Source: Noviherbaspirillum galbum
GTDB taxonomy: Bacteria > Pseudomonadota > Gammaproteobacteria > Burkholderiales > Burkholderiaceae_D
DNA: 64,000 nucleotides
Assembly (NCBI RefSeq): GCF_010974945.1
Contig: NZ_JAAIVB010000035.1
Span: 62,001-126,000, forward strand
Reading direction: 5' to 3'
The notes under the pieces were generated by a model. The model searched no databases. It saw only the letters and a program-made list of their open reading frames with translations, and was not told the DNA's origin. The translations under genes and the position numbers were made by a program. Every line of letters starts with the position of its first letter. Position 1 is the first letter of the stretch. Shown here one piece after another: positions 1 to 15,658 of the stretch.

Positions 1-907
1 ACTTCCTTGCGCGGCATGCCGGGCAGCTGGCGGTTGATGCTTTCCTCGACGCGGGCGATGTAGCCGGCGTCCGGACAGAGCAGGATGGACTGCGCGAGTT
101 CGTCGTGCTCGGCCTGGGAGAACAGGTCCATGGCCACCCAGTCGGGATCGGTGCTGCCATCGCAGATCACCAGGATCTCGGACGGCCCGGCGATCATGTC
201 GATGCCGACGATGCCGAACACGCGGCGCTTGGCGGCGGCGACGTAGGCATTGCCCGGACCGACGATCTTGTCGACCTGGGGAATGGTGGCGGTGCCGTGG
301 GCCAGCGCGCCGACAGCCTGGGCGCCGCCGATGGTGAACACGCGGTCGACGCCGGCAATCGCGGCGGCGGCCAGCACCAGTTCGTTCTTCACGCCGGCCG
401 GCGTGGGCACGACCATGATGATTTCCTGCACGCCAGCCACCTTGGCGGGAATGGCGTTCATCAGCACCGACGACGGGTAGGCCGCCTTGCCGCCGGGAAC
501 ATAGATGCCGACGCGGTCGAGCGGCGTGACTTTCTGTCCGAGCACCGTGCCATCGGCTTCGGTGTAGGTGAAGCCGTCGGAGCCGCATTCCCTTTTCTGC
601 CGCTCGTGGTAGGCGCGCACGCGGTCGGCCGCGGTCTGCAGCGCGTCGCGGCGGGCGGGCGCCAGGCCGGAGAGCGCGGCCTGCAATTCCTGCTTGCCGA
701 TTTCCAGGCCGGCGACACTGGCGGCGTCGAGCTTGTCGAAGCGGTTGGTGTAGTCGAGCACGGCGGCGTCGCCGCGCGCCTTGACGTCGGCTAGGATGCC
801 GGCGGCGGCGCGGTCGATGGCTTCGTCTTCGCTGGCCTCGAAGGCAAGCACGGCGTCAAGCTGCGCCTTGAAGCTGGGGGCGGCGGAATCGAGTTTGCGG
901 ATGGCGA

Positions 908-911
<4 letters not shown>
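1..911 (-). CDS. hisD: Histidinol dehydrogenase HisD, 3' end cut by window
   Basis: Catalyses the last two steps of histidine synthesis, histidinol to histidine, using two NAD+ and a zinc ion. About 303 of the usual 430-440 residues are in the window; the C-terminal third lies beyond base 1. The frame reads [10 protein letters not shown] at its start and includes the family stretches [20 protein letters not shown] (about 133-152), [10 protein letters not shown] (215-224) and [10 protein letters not shown] (237-246). SQAEHDE (265-271) supplies the Gln and His zinc ligands of the family. The ATG at 909-911 shares the ATGA overlap with the hisG stop, which fixes the start and implies translational coupling in hisG-hisD. 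Confidence 0.97.
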
Positions 912-3065
<2,154 letters not shown>

Positions 3066-3099
3066 GGCGGTTCTCGGCGCGGGGGTGGCTTAGTGTGGC

Positions 3100-3855
3100 T
3101 TAGTGACGCAGCTTGTAGCCGCTCTTGAGCATGCGGATGGCGAATGCGGCGAGCAGCAGGAAAAACACGCTGACGATCGTGAAACTGATGAGGGGATTGA
3201 TGTCGGACTTGCCGAAGAAGCCGTAGCGGAAGCCGTCGATCATGTAGAAGAACGGGTTGAAATGCGAGACGGCCTGCCAGAAGGACGGCAGGGAATGGAT
3301 CGAGTAGAACACGCCGGACAGGAAGGTGGCCGGCATGATCAGGAAGTTCTGGAAGGCGGCGAGCTGGTCGAACTTCTCGGCCCAGATGCCGGCGATCAGG
3401 CCCATGGTGCCGAGCATCGCGGCCCCCATCAAGGCAAAGATGACGATCCACCACGGCGCGACGAAACTCAGCTTGGTGAACCAGGCGGTGATGACGAACA
3501 CGCCCAGTCCTACGGCCAGGCCGCGGATCACCGACGCCAGCACGTAGGCGCCGAACAGTTCCCAGTGCGAGAGCGGCGGCAGCAGCACGAACACGAGGTT
3601 GCCGGTGATCTTGGACTGGATCAGCGAGGAAGAGCTGTTGGCGAAGGCGTTCTGCAGCACGCTCATCATCACCAGGCCGGGCACGAGGAACGCGGTATAG
3701 CGCACGTCGGGATAGACCTGCACGTGGTCTTCGAGGACATGCCCGAAGATCAGCAGGTAGAGCATGGCCGTGAGGATGGGCGCGGTGATGGTCTGGGTGG
3801 CCACCTTCCAGAAGCGCAGCACTTCCTTGTAGAGCAGGGTCTGGAAGCCGGTCAT
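3100..3855 (-). CDS. yadH: ABC-2 type transporter permease, YadH-like
   Basis: Inner-membrane permease of 251 residues with about six hydrophobic segments. It resembles E. coli YadH throughout, including the N-terminal LLYKEVLRF, VPGLVMMSVLQNAFAN, and the C-terminal GVFYSIHSLPSFWQ and NPFFYMIDGFRYGFFG signatures of ABC-2 permeases. The ATG at 3853-3855 overlaps the stop of the ATPase gene (ATGA), which decides this start: an open frame continues upstream only because it runs across the ATPase gene in another reading frame. The exported substrate is not known; location between the mla genes and murA suggests an envelope role (inference). Confidence 0.93.
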   Translation of the reverse strand: MTGFQTLLYKEVLRFWKVATQTITAPILTAMLYLLIFGHVLEDHVQVYPDVRYTAFLVPGLVMMSVLQNAFANSSSSLIQSKITGNLVFVLLPPLSHWELFGAYVLASVIRGLAVGLGVFVITAWFTKLSFVAPWWIVIFALMGAAMLGTMGLIAGIWAEKFDQLAAFQNFLIMPATFLSGVFYSIHSLPSFWQAVSHFNPFFYMIDGFRYGFFGKSDINPLISFTIVSVFFLLLAAFAIRMLKSGYKLRH

Positions 3856-4763
3856 TTCTCGCCCTCCATGATCTGGATGAAGACATCTTCCAGGTCGGCC
3901 TGGTGCAGCTGCATGTCGTCGATCACCGCGCCGGACTGCCGCAGCGTCGCCAGGATCGGTTCGACCTCGGCATAGTCGTTCACGCGCAGGGTGTACCGGC
4001 TGCCGCTGACCAGTTCGTCGGGATGCGACACCAGCGGCTTGAGGCCGTCGGGCAGCGTTCCCCTGGCGAGGTGCACCACCAGCTGCGAACCGGAGATGCG
4101 CTTGATGAGTTTCGACATGGTGTCGAGCGCGACGACCTTGCCGCCCTTGAGCATGGCAACGCGGTTGCACAGCGCCTGGGCTTCCTCGAGGTAATGCGTG
4201 GTCAGGATGATGGTGTGGCCCTCGCGGTTGAGCCGGGAAATGAATTTCCAGAGGGTTTGCCGCAGCTCTACGTCGACGCCCGCGGTCGGCTCGTCGAGCA
4301 CGATGACGGGCGGCTTGTGGACGAGGGCCTGAGCCACCAGCACGCGCCGCTTCATGCCGCCGGACAAGGCGCGCATGTTGGTATCGGCCTTGTCTGTCAG
4401 GTCGAGGTTTTCCATGACCTCGTCGATCCACTTGTCATTGTTCTTCAGCCCGAAGTAGCCGGACTGCATGCGCAGGGTTTCGCGCACGGTGAAGAAAGGA
4501 TCGAACACCAGTTCCTGCGGCACAACGCCAAGCCGCCTGCGTGCCTCGCGGTAATCCTTGACGACGTCGAAGCCGTGTACGGCGGCCGTGCCGGAATCGG
4601 GCCGGTTCAGGCCGGCGATGATGGAAATCAGGGTGGTCTTGCCCGCGCCGTTCGGACCGAGCAGGCCGAAGAATTCGCCGGGCTCGACCGACAGGCTCAC
4701 GCCGCCAAGCGCCTGAAGCGACTTGTAGCGTTTCTTGACATCGACAATGTGGAGTGCAGCCAT
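3852..4763 (-). CDS. yadG: ABC transporter ATP-binding protein, YadG-like
   Basis: ATPase partner of the YadH-like permease, 303 residues. Walker A GPNGAGKT at 36-43, signature LSGGMKRR at 133-140 and Walker B VIVLDEP at 153-159 are all intact, followed by the D-loop AGVD and the switch His in LTTHYLEEAQ. The roughly 90-residue C-terminal extension is typical of the DrrA/CcmA/YadG type of exporter ATPase. A TATAAT box about 70 nt upstream gives the downstream genes a possible second promoter. Confidence 0.94.
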   Translation of the reverse strand: MAALHIVDVKKRYKSLQALGGVSLSVEPGEFFGLLGPNGAGKTTLISIIAGLNRPDSGTAAVHGFDVVKDYREARRRLGVVPQELVFDPFFTVRETLRMQSGYFGLKNNDKWIDEVMENLDLTDKADTNMRALSGGMKRRVLVAQALVHKPPVIVLDEPTAGVDVELRQTLWKFISRLNREGHTIILTTHYLEEAQALCNRVAMLKGGKVVALDTMSKLIKRISGSQLVVHLARGTLPDGLKPLVSHPDELVSGSRYTLRVNDYAEVEPILATLRQSGAVIDDMQLHQADLEDVFIQIMEGEK

Positions 4764-4837
4764 GGTGGGTGGCTTATATTCTTGTTGGGGAAGCGGCGCA
4801 TGGCGGCATTGCCATGGGAGCAGCGGCGGAACCCTTG

Positions 4838-4843
4838 ATTATA
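4838..4843 (-). promoter_or_regulatory. Candidate -10 box upstream of yadG
   Basis: Perfect TATAAT on the minus strand in the 110-bp gap between mlaB and yadG, about 75 nt before the yadG ATG. No convincing -35 hexamer lies 17 nt upstream (GGTTCC), so this is a weak or activator-dependent candidate that would drive yadGH-ibaG-murA-hisGD separately from the mla genes. Confidence 0.4.
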
Positions 4844-4873
4844 GGGGATTTCCCGCCGCGGAACCGGAAGGGA

Positions 4874-5188
4874 TCAGGCCCGGTGTCGCTGATCGGAGGC
4901 GGCGGAGGCAGCGGCAGGGACGGAGGCCGTGATGCCGAGGATGTCGCCCACGCCGTAGAGGGCGATCAGGCTTTGCAGGTTGGGGGAAGCGTGATGGAAG
5001 GCCAGGCTGCGCCCGGCCTTGGCGGCCAGCCGTTTCCAGGCCAGCAAGGTGGCGACGGCGGCGGAATCCACCGCCGTCAGCTCGCCAAGGTCGATGTCGG
5101 TCTGGCCGTCGGCCACCGCCCTCGAGCCGGCTTCGAGGACGGTCTTGGCATTGTTGAAGGTCAGGCTGAGGCCGGGACGGAACTGCAT
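4874..5188 (-). CDS. mlaB: MlaB, STAS-domain subunit of the Mla phospholipid transporter
   Basis: A single STAS domain of 104 residues. In E. coli MlaB binds the MlaF ATPase in the inner-membrane MlaFEDB complex that moves phospholipid between the membranes. The STAS core shows IDLGELTAVDSAAVATLLAW (positions 32-51), where the Asp-Ser pair after the strand matches the classic STAS phospho-site region. Two bases separate its start from the mlaC stop, so the pair is co-transcribed. The C-terminal Ala-rich tail (about 88-104) looks disordered. Confidence 0.92.
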   Translation of the reverse strand: MQFRPGLSLTFNNAKTVLEAGSRAVADGQTDIDLGELTAVDSAAVATLLAWKRLAAKAGRSLAFHHASPNLQSLIALYGVGDILGITASVPAAASAASDQRHRA

Positions 5189-5190
5189 GG

Positions 5191-5841
5191 TCAGGACTTG
5201 CCCGTCTTGCCGGCGTTGGCGGCCAGGCGCTTGTTCTTTTCCGCCAGGGTCTTGATCAGTCCGTCCACGCCGCCCTTGCTGATCTCGGCCGCGAAGTTGC
5301 CCTTGTAGGTTTCCACCAGCCAGGCGCCAAGCACGTTGACGTCATAGATCTTCCAGTTGCCGCTGGGCAGTTTTTCCAGGCGGTAGTTCAGCTGGATCGG
5401 ATCGCCGCCTCGGGGCTGCAGCACCTGCGAGCGGACCTCGACTTCGGTATCGCTGGCGTCGGCGCGCATCGGCTTGAAGTCGAGCTTCTGGTCACGCACC
5501 TGGGAGATGGCGCCAGAATAGGTATAGACCAGCAGAGTGCGGAATTCGTCGGTCAGCTGCTTTTGCTGGTCCGGGCTGGCCTCGCGCCAGAAACGGCCGG
5601 CTGCGAGCGCGGTCATGCGCTGGAAGTCCACGTGCGGCAGGACTTTTTCCTCGACCAGGGAGATGACCTTTTTCTGGTTGCCGGACTGGATGTCCTTGTC
5701 GGTCTTTGCGGCATCCAGCACTTCCTGGCTGATGCGCTTGACCAGCGCATCGGGAGCTTCCTGGGCTTGCGCCGGCTGCACGAAGGCAAGCGCCCCCACG
5801 GCAAGCATGGCAATGGCAAACATCTTTTTCATCAGGTTCAT
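5191..5841 (-). CDS. mlaC: MlaC, periplasmic phospholipid-binding protein
   Basis: Soluble periplasmic shuttle of the Mla system carrying phospholipid between MlaA and MlaD (family knowledge). 216 residues with a signal peptide MKKMFAIAMLAVGALAFVQP ending in AQA-QE near residue 26. The mature part has the Tol_Tol_Ttg2 (MlaC) pattern, including HVDFQRMTALAAGRFWREA and the DVNVLGAWLVETYKGNF segment near the C-terminus. An in-frame ATG further upstream (5922) would put 27 charged residues ahead of the signal peptide; the ATG at 5841 follows an AAAGGAAA ribosome-binding site and is preferred. Confidence 0.95.
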   Translation of the reverse strand: MNLMKKMFAIAMLAVGALAFVQPAQAQEAPDALVKRISQEVLDAAKTDKDIQSGNQKKVISLVEEKVLPHVDFQRMTALAAGRFWREASPDQQKQLTDEFRTLLVYTYSGAISQVRDQKLDFKPMRADASDTEVEVRSQVLQPRGGDPIQLNYRLEKLPSGNWKIYDVNVLGAWLVETYKGNFAAEISKGGVDGLIKTLAEKNKRLAANAGKTGKS

Positions 5842-5979
5842 GGTTTCCTTTTCTCGACGGCCCTGAATGGCCCTCAGGTGAATTAACAACGATGGGGAAA
5901 GCGGAGATGACGATGGCAACAAATGGTTGCAAAAGCCGGGTAGCCGATACTTTCCCCGTTTCCCCGAAGCGTTACCTGC

Positions 5980-6792
5980 TTACTTGATTTCCTTGGCCAG
6001 CGGCGAACCCATGCCACCGCCGCCGTTTTGTTCCTCTTTGATAACCACCTTGACCGGCGGTTCCATCTCCGCGGTCGGGCCGACGTCGTCGTCGCTGGAG
6101 CTGCGGCTCTTGGTCTCGCCATCGTGGATCTTGCTTTCCCGGCGTTGCAGGTAGGCATCGCGCACGAATTCGTACTTGTCGATCGCTGCTTCCTCGATCA
6201 GGGTCGCGGCATCGAGGACCACCGCGCGCTGGTCGATCAGGCGCACCGCCGTGCCGGTATTGCGGTAGCGCACCGGCATTTCGTAGGCCCACGGGTCGGT
6301 ATAGATGTCCACGGGCAAGGCAAGCGAATCACGCAGCGTCGACGAACCCAGCCCCGGCAGGACGATGTAGGGCCCTGACGCCACGCCCCACTTGCCGAGT
6401 GTCTGCCCGAAGTCTTCGCGGTGCTTGGGAATGCCCGCCTCGGAACCGATGTCCAGCAGGCCGCCCAGGCCGAGCGTGGTGTTGACCGCCACGCGCATGA
6501 CGTCGTTCATGCCGTCTTCCAGCTTCCCTTGCAGGAAATTGTTCATGGCCGTGCCGACGTCGCTCAGGTTGCCGAAGAAATTGCCGACCGCGGTCTGCAT
6601 CCAGGACGGCAGGACATTGCTGTAGACCTCCGCCGCCGGCTTGATGGCCACCTTGTCGAGCTTGTCGTTGAACGAGAAGACCGCGCGATTGAAGGGTTCG
6701 AGCGGATCCTTCGGGTTGTTGGTGGCGCAGCCGGCGAGCGCCAGGGCTGCGGCCAGCGCGAGCACCCGGATCGCCCGGTTCGATATGTTCAT
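5980..6792 (-). CDS. mlaA: MlaA (VacJ) outer-membrane lipoprotein
   Basis: Outer-membrane component that removes mislocalised phospholipid from the outer leaflet in the Mla pathway. 270 residues. The lipoprotein signal peptide ends in the lipobox LAGC at 19-22. Family stretches include DPLEPFNRAVFSFNDKLDK and the PLGVASGPYIVLPG-type segment (here KWGVASGPYIVLPGLGSST). The C-terminal 40 residues are polar and Gly/Glu-rich, an extension not needed for the fold. In E. coli mlaA is unlinked; here it lies inside the mla operon, with its start in a 4-bp overlap with mlaD. Confidence 0.96.
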   Translation of the reverse strand: MNISNRAIRVLALAAALALAGCATNNPKDPLEPFNRAVFSFNDKLDKVAIKPAAEVYSNVLPSWMQTAVGNFFGNLSDVGTAMNNFLQGKLEDGMNDVMRVAVNTTLGLGGLLDIGSEAGIPKHREDFGQTLGKWGVASGPYIVLPGLGSSTLRDSLALPVDIYTDPWAYEMPVRYRNTGTAVRLIDQRAVVLDAATLIEEAAIDKYEFVRDAYLQRRESKIHDGETKSRSSSDDDVGPTAEMEPPVKVVIKEEQNGGGGMGSPLAKEIK

Positions 6793-7265
6793 TTTGAATT
6801 GCCTTCCTTTCCTTCGGCGGCCTTGCTGTACAGGAACTGGCTGATCAGGTTTTCCAGCACCACCGCCGATTGCGTCATCTTGATCTGGTCGTTGGCCACC
6901 AGGTTGTTGGTGTCTCCGCCCGGCTCGATGCCGATGTATTGCTCGCCAAGCAGGCCTGCGGTGAGGATCTTGGCGGAACTGTCCTTGGGAAACTTGTAGT
7001 TCGTGTCCAGGTTGAGCGTGACGACGGCCTGGAAGCGCTTGTCGTCGAAGCGGATGTCACCGACCCGGCCGACCACGACGCCGGCGCTCTTGACCGGCGC
7101 GCGCGGCTTCAGCCCGCCGATGTTGTCGAACTTGGTCACGACCGGATAGGTGGCATTGAACGACATGGAACTCATGTTCCCCGCCTTGAGTGCAAGAAAC
7201 ACCAATGCTGCTGCACCGATCAGCACGAAAAGCCCTACCCATAAGTCTAATGATTTTCGTTGCAT
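6789..7265 (-). CDS. mlaD: MlaD, MCE-domain subunit of the Mla transporter
   Basis: 158-residue inner-membrane-anchored MCE protein forming the hexameric ring on the periplasmic side of MlaFEDB (family knowledge). One transmembrane helix at about 8-27 is followed by one MCE domain (about 38-116) with VVTKFDNIGGLKPRAPVK and GVVVGRVGDIRFD, and the GLLGEQYIGIEPGG strand pair. Its stop overlaps mlaA by 4 bp. A 79-bp AT-richer spacer with a weak GGATGT/ACATCC inverted repeat separates it from mlaE. Confidence 0.96.
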   Translation of the reverse strand: MQRKSLDLWVGLFVLIGAAALVFLALKAGNMSSMSFNATYPVVTKFDNIGGLKPRAPVKSAGVVVGRVGDIRFDDKRFQAVVTLNLDTNYKFPKDSSAKILTAGLLGEQYIGIEPGGDTNNLVANDQIKMTQSAVVLENLISQFLYSKAAEGKEGNSK

Positions 7266-7344
7266 TGCTTGATACCTTAATTATGGGATGTTATTTCTCT
7301 AAAACAAGACATCCTTGATTCCACGCTTCCGGTTGCCCGGCCCG

Positions 7345-8124
7345 TCAATTAAACATCAGCGCGGTCAGCAGGAAGTCCAGGAACAATACCGTCAGGGACG
7401 CCGTCACCACCGTCCGCGTGGTGGCCCGCGACACGCCTTCCGGCGTGGGTTGCGATTCGTAGCCCTGGTACAGGGCGATGAAGGTCACCGCGAAGCCGAA
7501 AACGATGCTTTTCAGGACGCCGTTCGCGATGTCTTTCCAGACGTCGACGCCGGCCTGCATCTGCGACCAGAACGCGCCTTCGTCCACGCCGATCATCCTG
7601 ACACCAACCAGGTAACCGCCGATCACCCCGACCGCGCTGAAGATCGCCGCCAGCAGGGGCATGGCGATCACGCCTGCCCAGAAACGCGGCGCGACGACCC
7701 GCTCCAGCGGATTGACCGCCATCATTTCCATCGCCGACAGTTGCTCGCCCGCCTTCATCAGGCCGATCTCGGCGGTCAGCGAGGTGCCGGCGCGGCCGGC
7801 GAACAGCAATGCCGAGACGACCGGCCCGAGCTCACGCGTCAATGATAATGCGACAAGCAAGCCGAGCGCCTGTTCCGAACCATACTTGTTGAGCGTGTAG
7901 TAGCCCTGGAGGCCGAGCACGAAGCCGACGAACAATCCGGACACCGCGATGATGACCAGGGAATAGTTGCCGATGAAATGGATCTGGTCGGTCACCAGGC
8001 GCGGGCGGCGCAGCACTCCCGGCGTTGCCGCCAGCAGGCCGAAGAAGGTGCGGGTGCCATAGCCGAGGTTGGACAGGATGCCGCGCGTCTTGCGGCCGAC
8101 CGCGGAAACCAGCGTGCCGATCAT
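7345..8124 (-). CDS. mlaE: MlaE, permease of the Mla phospholipid transporter
   Basis: 259-residue MlaE/TrnB-family permease with five hydrophobic segments. Characteristic stretches are FVLGLQGYYTLNKYGSEQAL, SLTRELGPVVSALLFAGRAG and AEIGLMKAGEQLSAMEMM, then the FGFAVTFIALYQGY loop near the C-terminus. Its ATG overlaps the mlaF stop by four bases, consistent with an FEDB inner-membrane complex made from one message. Confidence 0.97.
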   Translation of the reverse strand: MIGTLVSAVGRKTRGILSNLGYGTRTFFGLLAATPGVLRRPRLVTDQIHFIGNYSLVIIAVSGLFVGFVLGLQGYYTLNKYGSEQALGLLVALSLTRELGPVVSALLFAGRAGTSLTAEIGLMKAGEQLSAMEMMAVNPLERVVAPRFWAGVIAMPLLAAIFSAVGVIGGYLVGVRMIGVDEGAFWSQMQAGVDVWKDIANGVLKSIVFGFAVTFIALYQGYESQPTPEGVSRATTRTVVTASLTVLFLDFLLTALMFN

Positions 8125-8924
8125 GCCCGTCCTCCCACGCCAAGGTCCTCCGCCAGCGACTTGCCGGCGTAGTGGAAGGGTACCGGCCCGTCGGCTTCGG
8201 CATGCACGAACTGCTTCACGTAGGGATCGGTGGATTCCTGCATCTGCTGCGGCGTGCCATGCGCCACGATCTTGCCTTGCGACAGGAAGTAGACGTAGTC
8301 GGCGATGACGAAGGTTTCGTGCACGTCGTGCGACACGAGGATGGAAGTCGACCCGAGGGCGTCGTTGAGTTCCCGGATCAGGTTGGCGGTCACGCCCATC
8401 GAGATCGGGTCGAGGCCGGCGAACGGTTCGTCGTACATGATGATCTGCGGATCGAGGGCGATCGCACGCGCGAGCGCGACGCGGCGCGCCATGCCGCCGG
8501 AAATTTCGGAAGGTTTCAGGTTCGCGGCATTGCGCAGGCCGACGGCCTGCAGCTTCATGAGCACGAGGTCGCGGATCATGTCTTCCGGCAGCGCGGTGTG
8601 TTCGCGCAGGGGAAAGGCGACGTTCTCGAAGACCGTGAGGTCGGTGAACAGGGCGCCGTGCTGGAACAGCATGCCCATGCGGCGGCGCATGGCATACATC
8701 TGCCGCATGTCGCGCGGGTCGACCGGCTTGCCGTCGACGAGGACGGAGCCGGACTGGGCGGCGATCTGGCCGCCGATCAGGCGCAGGATGGTGGTCTTGC
8801 CGGACCCGGAACCACCCATTACCGCGATCACTTTTCCACGCGGAAAATCCATGCGCAGGCCCGACAGGATGGGCCGGTCGCCATAGGAAAAATGCAGATC
8901 GCGAATTTCAACCAGATTCGTCAA
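8121..8924 (-). CDS. mlaF: MlaF, ATPase of the Mla phospholipid transporter
   Basis: 267-residue ABC ATPase: Walker A GGSGSGKT at 37-44, signature ISGGMARR at 141-148, Walker B IIMYDEP at 161-167 and the switch His in LVSHDVHETF. The start is a TTG (8922-8924): no in-frame ATG or GTG occurs upstream before the region becomes non-homologous, and the nearby ATG at 8927-8929 is out of frame. It is the first gene of the long minus-strand run, with a TACAAT box about 26 nt before the start. Confidence 0.95.
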   Translation of the reverse strand: MTNLVEIRDLHFSYGDRPILSGLRMDFPRGKVIAVMGGSGSGKTTILRLIGGQIAAQSGSVLVDGKPVDPRDMRQMYAMRRRMGMLFQHGALFTDLTVFENVAFPLREHTALPEDMIRDLVLMKLQAVGLRNAANLKPSEISGGMARRVALARAIALDPQIIMYDEPFAGLDPISMGVTANLIRELNDALGSTSILVSHDVHETFVIADYVYFLSQGKIVAHGTPQQMQESTDPYVKQFVHAEADGPVPFHYAGKSLAEDLGVGGRA

Positions 8925-8949
8925 GGCATGCTCACTTGTTAAAGTTGAG

Positions 8950-8955
8950 ATTGTA
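8950..8955 (-). promoter_or_regulatory. Candidate -10 box for the mla operon
   Basis: TACAAT on the minus strand, 26 nt upstream of the mlaF TTG start, giving a short leader of about 19 nt. The -35 region 17 nt upstream is a poor match, so confidence rests on the -10 and on the position at the head of the operon. Confidence 0.45.
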
Positions 8956-9031
8956 GTGCAGAAATGCCGAACGAGCTTGTTAATGAATCGTTAGTCAGAT
9001 GCGGGTGCGGTGCAACATGTTCCCGCCCAAG

Positions 9032-9071
9032 AAAGAAAAATGGCCCGGCCGGCAAGAACGCCGGACGGGCC
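9032..9071 (-). terminator. Rho-independent terminator downstream of gltD
   Basis: On the minus strand GGCCCG-T-CCGGC, loop GTTCTT, then GCCGG-C-CGGGCC forms an 11-bp GC-rich stem with one mismatch, followed at once by ATTTTTCTTTC. It starts 34 nt after the gltD stop and separates the gltBD unit from mlaF. Confidence 0.9.
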
Positions 9072-9104
9072 TAAGGGGAACCTTTCAACGGGGATGCGGC
9101 CGCT

Positions 9105-10568
<1,464 letters not shown>

Positions 10569-10611
10569 GATGTTCCTTCAGTGTTTTTTCTTTGCCTTCC
10601 CCGCCTGACCG

Positions 10612-10760
10612 TCCCCTCCCCTTCAAGGGGAGGGTTAGGGTGGGGATGGGGTTCGGTCGCACGCAATGAACAAATCTAGCGCGCTGGCAATTCAACGTTG
10701 TTCTTTGCTCGCACCGGAAACCCATCCCCCACCCGGCCTCCCCCTTGAAGGGGGAGGAGC
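10612..10760 (+). repeat. Long palindromic intergenic repeat, copy A (between gltB and gltD)
   Basis: Imperfect inverted repeat of about 150 bp. Each end is itself a palindrome: CTCCCCTTCAAGGGGAG near 10616-10632 and CCTCCCCCTTGAAGGGGGAGG near 10738-10758. Inside these come GGGTTAGGGTGGGGATGGGG and its partner GAAACCCATCCCCCACCC, then a core ending in TTGTTCTTTGCTCGC. It matches copies B (inverted) and D (same orientation) elsewhere in this window. Confidence 0.9.
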
Positions 10761-10789
10761 CTTGCGGAGGGTGTCTATCGATACAGCGA

Positions 10790-15466
<4,677 letters not shown>

Positions 15467-15502
15467 AGAGCTTCTCCGCTTGCTTTTTTAAATCGAATTG
15501 TG

Positions 15503-15531
15503 AGGATAGTGCAGTGCAATAGATAGTTCAA
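15503..15531 (-). promoter_or_regulatory. Sigma-70 type promoter of gltBD
   Basis: On the minus strand TTGAAC (15526-15531), a spacer of exactly 17 nt, and TATCCT (15503-15508), 37 nt upstream of the gltB ATG. Hexamers match the consensus at 4 to 5 of 6 positions each. The promoter lies between gltB and the RAYT element. Confidence 0.6.
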
Positions 15532-15540
15532 CCGAAATAA

Positions 15541-15606
15541 TTGGGGTCGGAGCAAAATAGCGAATTGCGGGCGATCAAAGCCCATTTTATTGGGGACAGA
15601 GTGAAT
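15541..15606 (+). repeat. Two direct TTGGGG-type repeats, 3' flank of the RAYT gene
   Basis: TTGGGGTCGGAG (15541-15552) and TTGGGGACAGAG (15590-15601) occur 49 bp apart in the same orientation. A third copy, inverted, lies at 16402-16420 on the other side of the transposase gene. Such short GGGG-containing repeats are commonly seen at RAYT genes in betaproteobacteria. Confidence 0.6.
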
Positions 15607-15658
15607 CCGGCCGGAAAGCCGGGATGCATCGGCGTGGTGCGGGGAGACCGGCCGGAAA

